43,781 nucleotides of DNA from Gammaproteobacteria bacterium (GTDB lineage Bacteria; Pseudomonadota; Gammaproteobacteria; SZUA-152): positions 1 through 43,781 of the forward strand of contig WFQM01000042.1 in NCBI GenBank assembly GCA_015487095.1. Direction: 5' to 3'. Each line of letters opens with the position of its first letter. Position 1 is the first letter of the stretch. Below, one piece after another: positions 8,775-17,671 of this stretch. Both the position numbers and the translations under genes were made by a program. The notes under the pieces are model-generated. The model did not search any database and had not been told where the DNA came from. It saw only the letters and a list, made by a program, of their open reading frames with translations.

Positions 8775-9722
8775 ATGAGTGAAGAACAATCCGGTGGAGC
8801 CGTCGCCGATAATGGACAGCAACATGACTCCTGGCTTGGTCGGCTGACGCAATCCCTGTTGAACAAACCCTTTTCCTCTGTACCGAAGGACCGCGAGCAA
8901 CTTGCAGCGGTGCTGCGTGATGCTGAAAAAGAAGGATTGTTGAATCATGACGCCCTGGCAATGATCGAAGGTGTGCTCACCGTTGCGGATATGCAGGTGC
9001 GTGACGTGATGGTGCCGCGCTCACAAATGATCGTGGTGGAAGAGTCCGCATCGCCGGATACTTTTTTACCGGTAGTCATTGAATCCGCACACTCACGTTT
9101 TCCTGTGGTGGGTGATTCTCGGGATGAAATTGTGGGTATTCTGCTGGCCAAAGATTTGCTGGCCTATATCGGTGAGCGTGATGCACAACCCACCGAAGGC
9201 AGTGATCGTCACTTCCGGTTAAATGATTTATTACGCCCCGCCGTATTTATTCCGGAAAGCAAACGGCTCAATATTTTACTCAAGGATTTTCGTGCTAACC
9301 GTAATCACATGGCTATTGTGGTGGACGAATATGGTGGTGTAGCCGGTCTGGTGACCATTGAAGATGTGCTGGAGCAGATCGTCGGTGACATCGAAGACGA
9401 ACATGATTTTGCGGATGATGCCTTTATCGTCAAACATTCAGAGCAACAATTTACGTTGAAGGCATTGACGCCCATCGATGAGTTTAACGAGTATTTTGAA
9501 TCTGAACTCAGTGACGACGATGTAGATACGGTTGGTGGTTTACTGATGCGTGAATTTGGTCGTATGCCGGAGCGGGACGAGCAATGCACAATAGGTCGTT
9601 TTGAATTCAAGGTATTGCGTGCTGACAGTCGGCGCATTCATCTGCTGCAATTGAATGTGTTGCCGGAAGATGATGTGGAATCTCCGTCTGAATCAGACGA
9701 TGCCGTGGATAACGAAGATTAA
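8775..9722 (+). CDS. ybeX: CorC/YbeX family CBS-pair protein
   Basis: The 315-residue cytoplasmic protein has a CBS pair at about 75-190, with the RDVMVPRSQM and HMAIVVDEYGGVAGLVTIEDVLEQIVGDIEDE blocks. A C-terminal CorC/HlyC transporter-associated domain lies at about 205-300 (LDEFNEYF-like, DTVGGLLMREFGRMP). Members were linked to cobalt/magnesium efflux (CorC) and more recently to ribosome metabolism beside YbeY. It lacks the N-terminal membrane DUF21 domain of larger relatives, as expected for YbeX. The end of the gene overlaps the start of lnt. The C-terminus is strongly acidic. Confidence 0.93.
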   Translation: MSEEQSGGAVADNGQQHDSWLGRLTQSLLNKPFSSVPKDREQLAAVLRDAEKEGLLNHDALAMIEGVLTVADMQVRDVMVPRSQMIVVEESASPDTFLPVVIESAHSRFPVVGDSRDEIVGILLAKDLLAYIGERDAQPTEGSDRHFRLNDLLRPAVFIPESKRLNILLKDFRANRNHMAIVVDEYGGVAGLVTIEDVLEQIVGDIEDEHDFADDAFIVKHSEQQFTLKALTPIDEFNEYFESELSDDDVDTVGGLLMREFGRMPERDEQCTIGRFEFKVLRADSRRIHLLQLNVLPEDDVESPSESDDAVDNED

Positions 9723-11220
9723 TACCCGTCAGTACGTTATTGCTCTACTGGCAGGTGCAGGTCTGCCGCTGGCTTTTTCTCCTGTAGGTCTCTTTCCTCT
9801 TGCTGTTTTTCTGCCCGCAATACTGTTCTATTTGTGGCTGCGGTCTTCACCTCGTCAGGCTTTTATCATTGGCTACCTGTTTGGTGTCGGTTTTTTTGGT
9901 GTCGGTGTTTCCTGGGTAGCAGTGAGTTTTTACCGTTTCGGCAGTATGGGAATGGCCTTGTCGGTTGCTGCGACGTTATTGTTTGTATTATTCCTTGCAC
10001 TGTTTCCGGCATTGCTGGGTTGGGTTTCGCGGCGTTATTTTTCGGCGCTCAGTGAAAGGCGCTACTTGCTGTTACTGATTCCCGCATTATGGGTGTTTTT
10101 TGAGTGGGTGCGCGGCTGGATTTTGACCGGATTTCCATGGCTGAACCTGGGTTACAGTCAAACGGATTCGCCGTTAGTGGGTATTGTGCCTGTACTGGGT
10201 GTATATGGCACGTCCTGGGCGGTGGCGTTCAGTGCGGGCCTGCTGGTTTGTGTACTGATCAGTAAAAATAAACCACGTTATATCGCATTGGCCATATTGT
10301 CGGTATTTTGGTTGGCAGCCGGTGGTCTGGCACAAATTATGTGGTCAGAAGCCAAAGGCGTACCGTTAACGGCCAGTCTGATTCAGGGAAACGTGCCGCA
10401 AAATATAAAATGGCAGCCCGATCAGCGCGGCCCGACCATAGAGCTGTATACACGGTTAAGCAGTGATCGCTGGAATCGTGACATTATCATCTGGCCGGAA
10501 ACAGCCTTGCCAGCCTATCTCCACCAAGCGCAATCTTTTCTGGAAAACCTGGTTAGTAGAGAGCGTGAAAATGGTGGCGCAACATTATTAACCGGCTTGC
10601 CTGTCATGTCTGAGGAGAATGGCAGTGAGTATTATAATGGCGTGGTACGTGTGGGTGTTAACGATACCGGTGAGGTTTCTACGCAAATTTATCGGAAGTC
10701 ACATTTGGTGCCCTTCGGTGAATATATCCCACTCAAATCCGTGCTGGGCGGTCTGCTGGATATTCTGCAAGTCCCCATGGCGAATTTCAGTCGTGGAGCA
10801 GTGAAACAACCGTTGCTGGAGGTTGGGGATAATAAAATTGGCATGTCCATTTGTTATGAAGATGCTTTTGGAGAAGAAGTAATTCGCGCACTGCCTGCTG
10901 CATCATTATTAGTGAATGTTAGTAATGATGCCTGGTTTGGTGATTCTTTTGCGCCACATCAACATTTACAAATGGCACGTATGCGTTCCATCGAAACAGC
11001 ACGGCCGATGTTACGGGCAACCAATAATGGTGTGTCTGCGGTGATTGATCATCGTGGAAAATTATTGGCAACCTCGCCACAATTCGAAATTGCGGTACTG
11101 GACGGGGAAATTCAACCACAGCAAGGTGCAACACCCTATGTGCGGATGGGCAACTGGCCAGTGTTGTTCGCTCTGTTGGTCACGTTGCTTGTGTGCGTGT
11201 TACGTGTCCGGCGCAGTTAA
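9700..11220 (+). CDS. lnt: Apolipoprotein N-acyltransferase Lnt
   Basis: Lnt adds the third acyl chain to the N-terminal cysteine of lipoproteins in the inner membrane, the last step before Lol sorting. The 506 residues contain about six N-terminal membrane helices and a periplasmic nitrilase-fold domain. The catalytic triad is visible as E267 (WPETALPAY), K333 (KSHLVPFGEYIPL) and C385 (SICYEDAFGEE), and a final membrane helix lies at the C-terminus. I chose ATG 9700, which overlaps ybeX by 23 bases; the frame stays open to 9655 but that extension is only ybeX read in another frame. This completes the conserved miaB-ybeZYX-lnt operon and supplies acylation for the many lipoproteins encoded nearby (LpoB, YcfL, COG3014, PilP). 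Confidence 0.95.
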   Translation: MPWITKINTRQYVIALLAGAGLPLAFSPVGLFPLAVFLPAILFYLWLRSSPRQAFIIGYLFGVGFFGVGVSWVAVSFYRFGSMGMALSVAATLLFVLFLALFPALLGWVSRRYFSALSERRYLLLLIPALWVFFEWVRGWILTGFPWLNLGYSQTDSPLVGIVPVLGVYGTSWAVAFSAGLLVCVLISKNKPRYIALAILSVFWLAAGGLAQIMWSEAKGVPLTASLIQGNVPQNIKWQPDQRGPTIELYTRLSSDRWNRDIIIWPETALPAYLHQAQSFLENLVSRERENGGATLLTGLPVMSEENGSEYYNGVVRVGVNDTGEVSTQIYRKSHLVPFGEYIPLKSVLGGLLDILQVPMANFSRGAVKQPLLEVGDNKIGMSICYEDAFGEEVIRALPAASLLVNVSNDAWFGDSFAPHQHLQMARMRSIETARPMLRATNNGVSAVIDHRGKLLATSPQFEIAVLDGEIQPQQGATPYVRMGNWPVLFALLVTLLVCVLRVRRS

Positions 11221-11316
11221 ATAAACATCAGGCAATGTCGATATTTGTTTATAACGTAAATTAACTGTTCACGCATTCCGGTCAGCTGTTTCGACCAAAA
11301 ATATCAGGAGACAGCT

Positions 11317-12744
11317 ATGTCAGATGGCCAAAATCAGGAAATTTCTTTTCGTGAAAGTGTAGACCGTATGGTGGACCATGCCCTTGAAGCCATGGATTTG
11401 TCGGCTGATGTCGCTGCTGCGATTAAAGCTTGCAATGCGGTATTACAAGTTAAATTTCCCGTCAAGATTCACGGTAAAATTGAAGTTATTTCTGGCTGGC
11501 GAGCGGTACACAGCACTCATCGTCTGCCCGCCAAAGGCGGTATTCGTTATGCACCTTGCGTGAATCAGGACGAGGTGGAAGCGCTTGCGGCATTGATGAC
11601 CTACAAGTGCTCCATAGTGGATGTGCCCTTTGGGGGCTCCAAAGGTGGTCTGTTGATTGATCCGCGAAAATATGACCGGGATGAAATGGAGTTGATCACC
11701 CGGCGTTTCACACTTGAATTAGTGCGCAAGGATTTTCTGAATCCGGCCACCAACGTGCCAGCGCCGGATATGGGCACCGGTCAACGTGAAATGGCCTGGA
11801 TGGCCGACACTTACAAACACCTCAACCCGGATGATATTAACTACACCGCCTGCGTCACCGGAAAACCTGTGGAACATGGTGGTATTCAAGGGCGGACAGA
11901 AGCCACGGGGCGTGGTGTGCAATATGCCTTGCAGGAATTCTTTCGTCATGACGATGCGGTGAAAGAAGCCGGTTTGGAAGGCGGCTTGGGGGGTAAACGG
12001 GTGGTGGTGCAAGGTTTTGGCAACGTGGGTTATCACGCGTCAAAATTTTTGTTTGAAGAAGATGGCTGCAAGGTCATTGCGATTGCTGACAGCAAAGGTG
12101 TGCTGGTGAATGAGGACGGCCTCGCTATCGAAGAGGCGTATCGTTACAAGGTGGAACATAAAACGCTAAGCGGTTTTTCAGGCGGACGTTATGAAGAAGG
12201 CAGCACCGTGCGCGCACTGGAAATGGATTGTGATATTTTGATTCCTGCCGCATTGGAAGGACAAATTAATCTTGCCAATGTGGATAGAGTCGTGGCGAAA
12301 ATTATTGTAGAAGCAGCCAACGGTCCGATTACTTTTGCCGCCGATGAAAAATTGAATGAGCGCGGTACCATTGTTATTCCTGACGCTTATGCCAATGCGG
12401 GAGGTGTTATCGTTTCCTATTTTGAGTGGATTCGTAACCTGTCACACATTCGTTTTGGGCGTATGCAACGGCGTTATGATGAGATTCGTGGGCAAAATCA
12501 AATTGATGCACTGGAAGATGTGACGGGTAAGCGAGTGCCTGATCGATTCCGGAAAAAAATTAACGGCGGTGCCAGCGAACTGGATTTAGTGCGCTCGGGA
12601 CTGGACGACTCTATGCGTCAGGCCTTCCAGGAAATGCGTGCCACACGAGAGGCGAGTAAAAAAATAACCAGCTATCGTATGGCTGCATATGTTAATGCCA
12701 TTCGTAAAATTGCACGTTCATATCTGGATATTGGTGTTTATTAA
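11317..12744 (+). CDS. gdhA: Glu/Leu/Phe/Val family dehydrogenase, probably glutamate dehydrogenase
   Basis: The product (475 residues) interconverts glutamate and 2-oxoglutarate plus ammonium. It shows the substrate-binding RLPAKGGIRYAP, the catalytic lysine K109 within PFGGSKGGLLIDP, the VPAPDMGTG block, and the Rossmann motif VVVQGFGNVGYHASKFL at about 230-246. The C-terminal EAANGPIT and PDAYANAGGVIVSYFEW segments are typical of the family. A strong site CAGGAGACAG precedes the ATG. It stands alone between lnt and a minus-strand gene. Cofactor preference cannot be read safely. The length and a region near 375-430 (RMQRRYDEIR to NGGASELDLV) are somewhat longer than in the minimal bacterial enzyme. 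Confidence 0.88.
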   Translation: MSDGQNQEISFRESVDRMVDHALEAMDLSADVAAAIKACNAVLQVKFPVKIHGKIEVISGWRAVHSTHRLPAKGGIRYAPCVNQDEVEALAALMTYKCSIVDVPFGGSKGGLLIDPRKYDRDEMELITRRFTLELVRKDFLNPATNVPAPDMGTGQREMAWMADTYKHLNPDDINYTACVTGKPVEHGGIQGRTEATGRGVQYALQEFFRHDDAVKEAGLEGGLGGKRVVVQGFGNVGYHASKFLFEEDGCKVIAIADSKGVLVNEDGLAIEEAYRYKVEHKTLSGFSGGRYEEGSTVRALEMDCDILIPAALEGQINLANVDRVVAKIIVEAANGPITFAADEKLNERGTIVIPDAYANAGGVIVSYFEWIRNLSHIRFGRMQRRYDEIRGQNQIDALEDVTGKRVPDRFRKKINGGASELDLVRSGLDDSMRQAFQEMRATREASKKITSYRMAAYVNAIRKIARSYLDIGVY

Positions 12745-12847
12745 ACCGTATTTTGACTGAAGTCTGCGCAATACCAGAAGCTCTCGGACAATCGCTCCAG
12801 CCTATTGGGAGGTTATGTTGTCGTGGTACTGGTAAGTGGTGTGTTAT

Positions 12848-12906
12848 AAACGCAAAGTTTTCCGTGTTTTTCTCTGCGTCCTTTGCGCCTCTGCGACCTC
12901 TGCGTT
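12848..12906. repeat. Dispersed GCAGAG-rich repeat, copy 1
   Basis: Read on the minus strand this is a run of repeated GCAGAG-like units (AACGCAGAGGTCGCAGAGG and on), ending in GAGAAAAACAC and then a return arm. A related copy lies at 24033-24088. It lies downstream of gdhA and before the convergent DUF1451 gene, so it is in a 3' region. The remainder of 12745-12994 holds nothing else I can name. Confidence 0.6.
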
Positions 12907-12994
12907 AAATACACAGTGATCTTAAAACAGATATTTTTAGCGCTTAATCCACACTTTAAGACCCGCGTGGCATCAGTTACTAAACGCTATTAGT

Positions 12995-13549
12995 TTAGTT
13001 GCTAGAGCGTTTATACACCGTCGCATGGCATTTGGGGCAAGGTGGTATATGCCCGGTTTTGTGAAAATGTAATTGTTTCCCACAAGCACTGCACACCAGT
13101 GTGCCCGGTCCGGTAATTTCGCCTGTGTGCCATTCACCCAAACGGTTTGCACGGGCTTTTAGCTGTTCCAGTTCGATGGTGGTTTTATCCACCAGCAGAG
13201 ACAGTGAATCCCAGATTTTTCTCTCAATCTGCTCGACATCAAAACGTAACCAGTCCGCCAGTTCGCCACGTTGTTGTTTGATGTATTCCCCCGCGTCATG
13301 CAGGTCGCGCCGTAAATAAGCGCTGATCAGTTCGGCTTCATCTTTAGTAAGCTCGCCGAGGTGGATCGCCTGCTCTTTTGCAGATTCGAGGGCATCAACC
13401 AGATTGGGCACTAAATCCTTAGTGTTTTCATCAAGAAGCTGGAGGGTACGTTCCCGCATGCGCTCGTAGGCGTTAGTGTGTCCACTGTCCTCGTGGCTGG
13501 CGTCTGTTTGTTCGGGCTTTTGGTTCGGGTGCTGGGAATGGGTGTTCAT
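12995..13549 (-). CDS. Zinc-ribbon containing protein, DUF1451 (YbeL-like)
   Basis: The 184-residue protein has a long helical, probably coiled-coil N-terminal two thirds (about 25-130, rich in E, L and K). A C-terminal zinc ribbon has CSACGK at about 152-157 and CPKCH at about 170-174. This is the arrangement of DUF1451 proteins such as E. coli YbeL, whose biochemical role is unknown. In several Gammaproteobacteria the gene lies near leuS, and here leuS is 8 kb away with other genes inserted. A GGAGGGG ribosome site precedes the start. It faces gdhA convergently. Confidence 0.88.
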   Translation of the reverse strand: MNTHSQHPNQKPEQTDASHEDSGHTNAYERMRERTLQLLDENTKDLVPNLVDALESAKEQAIHLGELTKDEAELISAYLRRDLHDAGEYIKQQRGELADWLRFDVEQIERKIWDSLSLLVDKTTIELEQLKARANRLGEWHTGEITGPGTLVCSACGKQLHFHKTGHIPPCPKCHATVYKRSSN

Positions 13550-13961
13550 GATTTATGCCCCTCCATGATGACAAGTTGCATTATAAGTATGGTGGAAGGG
13601 GCTAAAGCTGTACAGTCAATATTGTGCATTTTGCGCGTGGGCTACGGGCTGACCCTGGCTGTAAAGTGGTAATAATGCATCTTGACAATGATGCTGTTAC
13701 TCGTGAGTATCGACGGGTTCGTACTAAGCCTTGATCGTTTCTCGAAATGGGTGTTAAATTGTTCAGGCACTGAGCGGTACAAGCGAGGGCATACGTCTTT
13801 TGTCTTGCATTTATAATAGGTTTTCTTGTTGTTTGTCTGCTGTATCTGCTTTGTGCTATCTGCTTACGGCATAGCAAACTTGTGTATTTTGAATTTCAGT
13901 TTTTTGTCCGGACTTAAAACAAAAGTCCCTTGTCTTTCAGTGAGTTGAACAGGAATTTTTT
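13550..13961. other. Divergent intergenic region
   Basis: The 412 bases separate the divergent DUF1451 and CsgG-like genes and should contain both promoters. A perfect TATAAT lies at 13812-13817, reading towards the CsgG-like gene, but no good -35 box sits at the right spacing, so it is only a possible -10 element. No repeat, small gene or structured RNA is evident. Confidence 0.4.
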
Positions 13962-14915
13962 ATGAATTTTTCGCACGCGTTTTCCCGGTTTTTTCATTCC
14001 CTTTTTCTCTTTGGGTTGTTGGCAATTCCGGTGGTGGCGATGGCTGCCCGGCCAACCATTGCGGTGCTGGATTTTAATACCGACAAGGCAAGTATCACCA
14101 TCGCTCCCGGTTTTGTGGTGGTACAAAACATAGAGGACACCACTCGCTTGTTGTCATCTGATCTCATGACCTATCTGGTTAAAACCAATAAATTCAATGT
14201 GGTGGAAAGAAACCGCATGAAGGACATCCTCACTGAACAGGAATTCAGTGAATCCGGGTACATCTCGCCTGAGAGCGCGGTAAAAATGGGGGAGCTCATT
14301 GGTGCCGATTATTTTGTGATGGGTAAAATTGAAATGTTGAAGGCTGGGGTAAAACGTAAAAAAATTCCTTACACCGATACCATTCGTTCCCTTTACGTTG
14401 GCAAAATGATTGTTAATGTGCGCATTGTGGATAGTCGTGGTGGCAAAATTGTTGCTGCCGAAAAATTTACCGTCGAACACGAAGACCGAAACCCGAAAGG
14501 GGAACTTACTGCTGATGAATTTTTGGAAGCATTAAAGGAAAAAACGGTAAAAGAAATCGTCAACGGCGTGGTAGCTGGTGTGTTTCCACTGAAAATAGCC
14601 AAAGTGACAGGTAATACGGTATACATCAATCGTGGTTCCGGGGTTGATTTTGAAGTGGGGGACCACTTGTCTGTACTGGCACAGGGAGAAGGATTGATCG
14701 ATCCGGATACCGGTGAGTCGCTGGGTAGTGCGGAAGAAGAAGTGGGCGTTGTGGAGGTAACCTCCATTCAGAAGAAATTCTCCAAGGCTAAAATTATCAG
14801 CGGAGAAAAGAACATCAAAAAAGGTGCGCTGGTACGAGCACGACAGGTCGAGTCTGAAGAGTCAGCACCAATGGAGCTGACCCCGGGGTCGAGTGACAAA
14901 CCGTTCAGCTGGTAA
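13962..14915 (+). CDS. CsgG/curli-assembly-like periplasmic protein
   Basis: The 317-residue protein carries a signal peptide (about 1-28, cleavage near AMA-ARP). A CsgG-like fold follows: PTIAVLDFNTD, then SSDLMTYLVKTNKFNVVERNRMKDILTEQEF and KMGELIGADYFVMGKIE, which are typical of the CsgG/FlgO/LpoB alpha-beta superfamily. Unlike curli CsgG it lacks a lipobox cysteine, so it is probably soluble in the periplasm. Residues about 205-295 form a second beta-rich segment (VTGNTVYINRGSGVDFEVGDHLSVL) resembling the extra domain found in CsgG-like proteins outside curli operons. It is first in a run with a COG3014 lipoprotein, YcfL and LpoB, suggesting a common envelope role. No csgA/csgB-like genes are present, so a curli function is not implied. 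AGGA at 13951-13954 precedes the ATG. Confidence 0.8.
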   Translation: MNFSHAFSRFFHSLFLFGLLAIPVVAMAARPTIAVLDFNTDKASITIAPGFVVVQNIEDTTRLLSSDLMTYLVKTNKFNVVERNRMKDILTEQEFSESGYISPESAVKMGELIGADYFVMGKIEMLKAGVKRKKIPYTDTIRSLYVGKMIVNVRIVDSRGGKIVAAEKFTVEHEDRNPKGELTADEFLEALKEKTVKEIVNGVVAGVFPLKIAKVTGNTVYINRGSGVDFEVGDHLSVLAQGEGLIDPDTGESLGSAEEEVGVVEVTSIQKKFSKAKIISGEKNIKKGALVRARQVESEESAPMELTPGSSDKPFSW

Positions 14916-15052
14916 TTGATTTGGGCGGTCTTTATCCGTGTCAGCATGGATTTGGAATTTAAAAACAAAAACTGTTCAAACAATAAAAAAGTCCAGGCAG
15001 GTGCCAGCAGGGGATTTGTCAGAGACTTTCAAAAGGATTCCGGGGAGGAGTC

Positions 15053-16477
15053 ATGTCTCATTTATTAGTCAGAAAACTGCCACGGCTGACGCTGTTGGTA
15101 GCTGCTGTGTTGTTGCTGGGAGGCTGTGCGGCCGGTTCAATTTTTACTTCGTATCCAAAACAGATACAGCCCATCAAAGTACAACTGGAAGCCAAGCAAT
15201 ACACGATGGCGCAGACGGCACTTGACGGGCGTCAGGATGATGCGGATAAAATTTTGTACCTCATGGAGAAAGGGCGGGTGGCGCAGCTGGCTGGAGACAC
15301 CGAGGCCAGTATCGACGATTTCAAGCAGGTTATTGAAGCCTTTGAGGAGAATGACGAAAAGGCAAAGATATCCATGTCCGATACTGCAGCACAGGGTGCC
15401 TCCCTGTTGACCAGCGACAATGCGATCCCCTACGCGGGAGAGGGTTACGAGCGGGTATTTGTGCATCAGTTTCAGGCTATGAACTACCTGATGGCCCACA
15501 ACCTGGAGGCCGCGATGGTGGAGGTGAGGCGGGCCAATCAGGAGCAGCAATATGAACTGGAGCGCTTTGAAGATGAGGTCGCCAATGCTGAAGAAGATGC
15601 CCGTGAGCAAATGGAAAAAAATGATGGTTTTATGGATTCGTTTGCATCGTTGCAGGCTGCCGCCGGGCAGGTAAAAAACTCCTTCCAGAATGCCTATACC
15701 TTTTATGTATCGGGTGTTCTGTTTGAGGCGACGGGGAAGCCCAATGATGCCTACATTGACTACAAAAAGGCACTGGAAATTTTCCCCGACAATGTTTATG
15801 TACAACGGGATGTATTACGGCTGGCGCAGTCATTGGGGATGAGGGAAGACTACGAGCGATTCAAAAAAGAATTTGGTACTGACCTCTCTCCACCAAAAAG
15901 CGATGAAGGTGAAATCGTGCTGTTGTTTGAGCATGGCTTTGCTCCGGTAAAAACGAATGTGGACATTAACCTGATCATAGACAATGGTGTGCGTTCCATC
16001 GCGTTTCCTACATATGTGGAACAATGGCAGGCTCCTTCGTTGCTGAATGTTTCGATTTCCGATGGTGCTCTGATGGGTAAAACGATAGGGGAAACCAGTC
16101 CCATCGTGAATGTGCAGGCACTGGCAGCAAAGGCGCTGGTTGAACGTCTGCCGGGGATGATGGTTCGACAGGTTTTACGAATTGTTGCCAAGGGTAAAGC
16201 GGCTGAGCAGGGTGGAAAATTGCTGGGCGATTTTGGGGCGTTGGCGATAAATGTGCTTAACGTGGTCACCGAACAGGCTGACCGGCGCAGCTGGCTGACA
16301 CTCCCTCACGACGCGCAAATTCTGCGTAGCAGCCTGCCTGAGGGGCAGTATCAGTTACAACTTCAGAATGGCACCGCAATGGGAACCATGGATATAAAAG
16401 TTGTTCCCGGCAGAAAAACCCTGATTCGGGTTGTGGCTACGGGGAACACCTTTCATACTGCATCCGTTGTGCTGTAG
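15053..16477 (+). CDS. COG3014-type TPR-like lipoprotein
   Basis: The product (474 residues) has a lipoprotein signal with lipobox LLGGC (cysteine near residue 25). It belongs by motif and context to the uncharacterised COG3014 proteins. Residues about 40-270 form helical repeats of TPR type (AKQYTMAQTALDGRQDDADKI region; FYVSGVLFEATGKPNDAYIDYKKALEIFP at about 220-248). The C-terminal half contains beta segments and a conserved GKTIGETSPIVNVQALAAKAL stretch. It is found next to YcfL and LpoB in several Gammaproteobacteria, as here, so I infer a part in envelope assembly near the PBP1b activator. GGGGAGGA gives a strong ribosome site. The function is unknown. Confidence 0.78.
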   Translation: MSHLLVRKLPRLTLLVAAVLLLGGCAAGSIFTSYPKQIQPIKVQLEAKQYTMAQTALDGRQDDADKILYLMEKGRVAQLAGDTEASIDDFKQVIEAFEENDEKAKISMSDTAAQGASLLTSDNAIPYAGEGYERVFVHQFQAMNYLMAHNLEAAMVEVRRANQEQQYELERFEDEVANAEEDAREQMEKNDGFMDSFASLQAAAGQVKNSFQNAYTFYVSGVLFEATGKPNDAYIDYKKALEIFPDNVYVQRDVLRLAQSLGMREDYERFKKEFGTDLSPPKSDEGEIVLLFEHGFAPVKTNVDINLIIDNGVRSIAFPTYVEQWQAPSLLNVSISDGALMGKTIGETSPIVNVQALAAKALVERLPGMMVRQVLRIVAKGKAAEQGGKLLGDFGALAINVLNVVTEQADRRSWLTLPHDAQILRSSLPEGQYQLQLQNGTAMGTMDIKVVPGRKTLIRVVATGNTFHTASVVL

Positions 16478-16534
16478 TGTTTGTGTTGCAATAATCGTGC
16501 TGTAACAGTTGAAACAGCGTAGGAGAATAAAACA

Positions 16535-16939
16535 ATGAATATCATGAAATTGTCGGCCCTGTTTTCAAGCGTGGTACTGCTTGCGGGGTGTGCGACATCA
16601 GGAATTGAGGCCACGGGAAAAACTGAAGGTGATCCGGAATATGCCAAACATCTGGTGATCCACAATGAACCATTGGCGAATGCAATCACCATTACTGACA
16701 TGAAATCCCGCTTTAAGGGAGACCTGCTGGAGGTGAACGTGGTACTCAGCAACCTTACCAGCTCGGATAAAAATATCCAGTACCGTTTCGCATGGTATGA
16801 CGGCGATGATTTTGAAGTGGAGCAAGAGGGGCGGTCCTGGATTCCTGTCGTGCTGCACGGAAAATCCAGTACCACTATGCATGCCGTAGCCCCCAATCCT
16901 TCTGTAAAAACCTATAAAGTCAATGTAAGGGAGTTGTAA
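16535..16939 (+). CDS. ycfL: YcfL family lipoprotein (DUF1425)
   Basis: A 134-residue lipoprotein with lipobox LLAGC (cysteine near 20), followed by a single small beta-sandwich-like domain. The conserved stretch is DLLEVNVVLSNLTSSDKNIQYRFAWYD followed by SWIPVVLHGKSSTTMHAVAPNP, which is the DUF1425/YcfL signature. In E. coli ycfL is immediately followed by lpoB (ycfM), and the same order occurs here with only 2 bases between stop and next start. The biochemical role is unknown; the association suggests peptidoglycan-linked envelope work. Confidence 0.88.
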   Translation: MNIMKLSALFSSVVLLAGCATSGIEATGKTEGDPEYAKHLVIHNEPLANAITITDMKSRFKGDLLEVNVVLSNLTSSDKNIQYRFAWYDGDDFEVEQEGRSWIPVVLHGKSSTTMHAVAPNPSVKTYKVNVREL

Positions 16940-16941
16940 AA

Positions 16942-17583
16942 ATGAGATTATCAGAACAGTCAGTTCAAACAGCAGCAGGTAAAAAGCTGAAATCAGCAGG
17001 TGTACTTCTTGTTGCTGGTTTGCTATCAGTGTCATTGGTCGGTTGCTCAAAGAGTATCAAGTACGGTGATGCTGCCGAAGTTGAAACGACCACAACCGGT
17101 TTTGGTTCAACCGATTTGCAGCAAATCGCGGCAAAAATGGTGGACTCGGTGCTAACCTTTCCACCCGTCGTGGAAATCACGGCAAAGCGCCGACCGGTAA
17201 TGTTTGTTGATACTATCAAAAACAAGACCACCGAACACATTGATACAGAATCCATTACTGATACTATTTCCACAAAACTGTTGCGCTCAGGTAAATTCCG
17301 TTTCGTGGATATGACCAAGGTCGCAGCGGTGAAACAGCAGCTTGATTACCAAAGCGATAGTGGTATGGTCAACCAGAATGCTGCCATGAAAATGGGGCAG
17401 CAAGTCGGTGCTGAATACATGTTATACGGGAACCTTTCCAGTATTGTGAAACGCAACAGCAGTCGCAAGGATGTTTATTACAAGTTCACGTTAAAACTGA
17501 TGCATTTGCAAAGCGGTATTGTTGAATGGTCTGATGAAAAAGAAATTCGTAAGTCCAAAGAAAAGTCCACGTTCGGTTTTTAG
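16942..17583 (+). CDS. lpoB: Penicillin-binding protein activator LpoB
   Basis: LpoB is an outer-membrane lipoprotein that reaches through the peptidoglycan to activate PBP1b. The 213-residue product has an unusually long charged N-terminus before the membrane stretch and lipobox LVGC (cysteine 35). A short linker and the alpha-beta C-terminal domain follow (RRPVMFVDTIKNKTTEHIDTESITDTISTKLLRSGKFRFVD; GAEYMLYGNLSSI; GIVEWSDEKEIRKS), which match the family. The proline-rich linker of E. coli LpoB is absent, making the arm shorter. AGGGAG inside the end of ycfL serves as the ribosome site, pointing to coupling. The gene for its partner PBP1b is not in the window; PBP1a is at 32084-34579. Confidence 0.88.
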   Translation: MRLSEQSVQTAAGKKLKSAGVLLVAGLLSVSLVGCSKSIKYGDAAEVETTTTGFGSTDLQQIAAKMVDSVLTFPPVVEITAKRRPVMFVDTIKNKTTEHIDTESITDTISTKLLRSGKFRFVDMTKVAAVKQQLDYQSDSGMVNQNAAMKMGQQVGAEYMLYGNLSSIVKRNSSRKDVYYKFTLKLMHLQSGIVEWSDEKEIRKSKEKSTFGF

Positions 17584-17626
17584 GCTGACGTAGCGTTGTT
17601 ATAAATAAGTGATAAACAAGCGCGTG

Positions 17627-17655
17627 AAAAAGCGGACCAATGGTCCGCTTTTTTA
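17627..17655. terminator. Bidirectional intrinsic terminator
   Basis: AAAAAGCGGACC and GGTCCGCTTTTTT form a 12-bp stem with a 3-base loop followed by a T run, and the same holds on the opposite strand. It lies between lpoB and the convergent OmpA-like gene and can end transcription of both. Confidence 0.93.
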
Positions 17656-17671
17656 TTACCTTCTCCCTTTT

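Noticed and set aside
13602-13877. 91-codon minus-strand frame in the divergent gap
   Set aside because: No ribosome site, no domain and a basic, low-information composition; probably chance.
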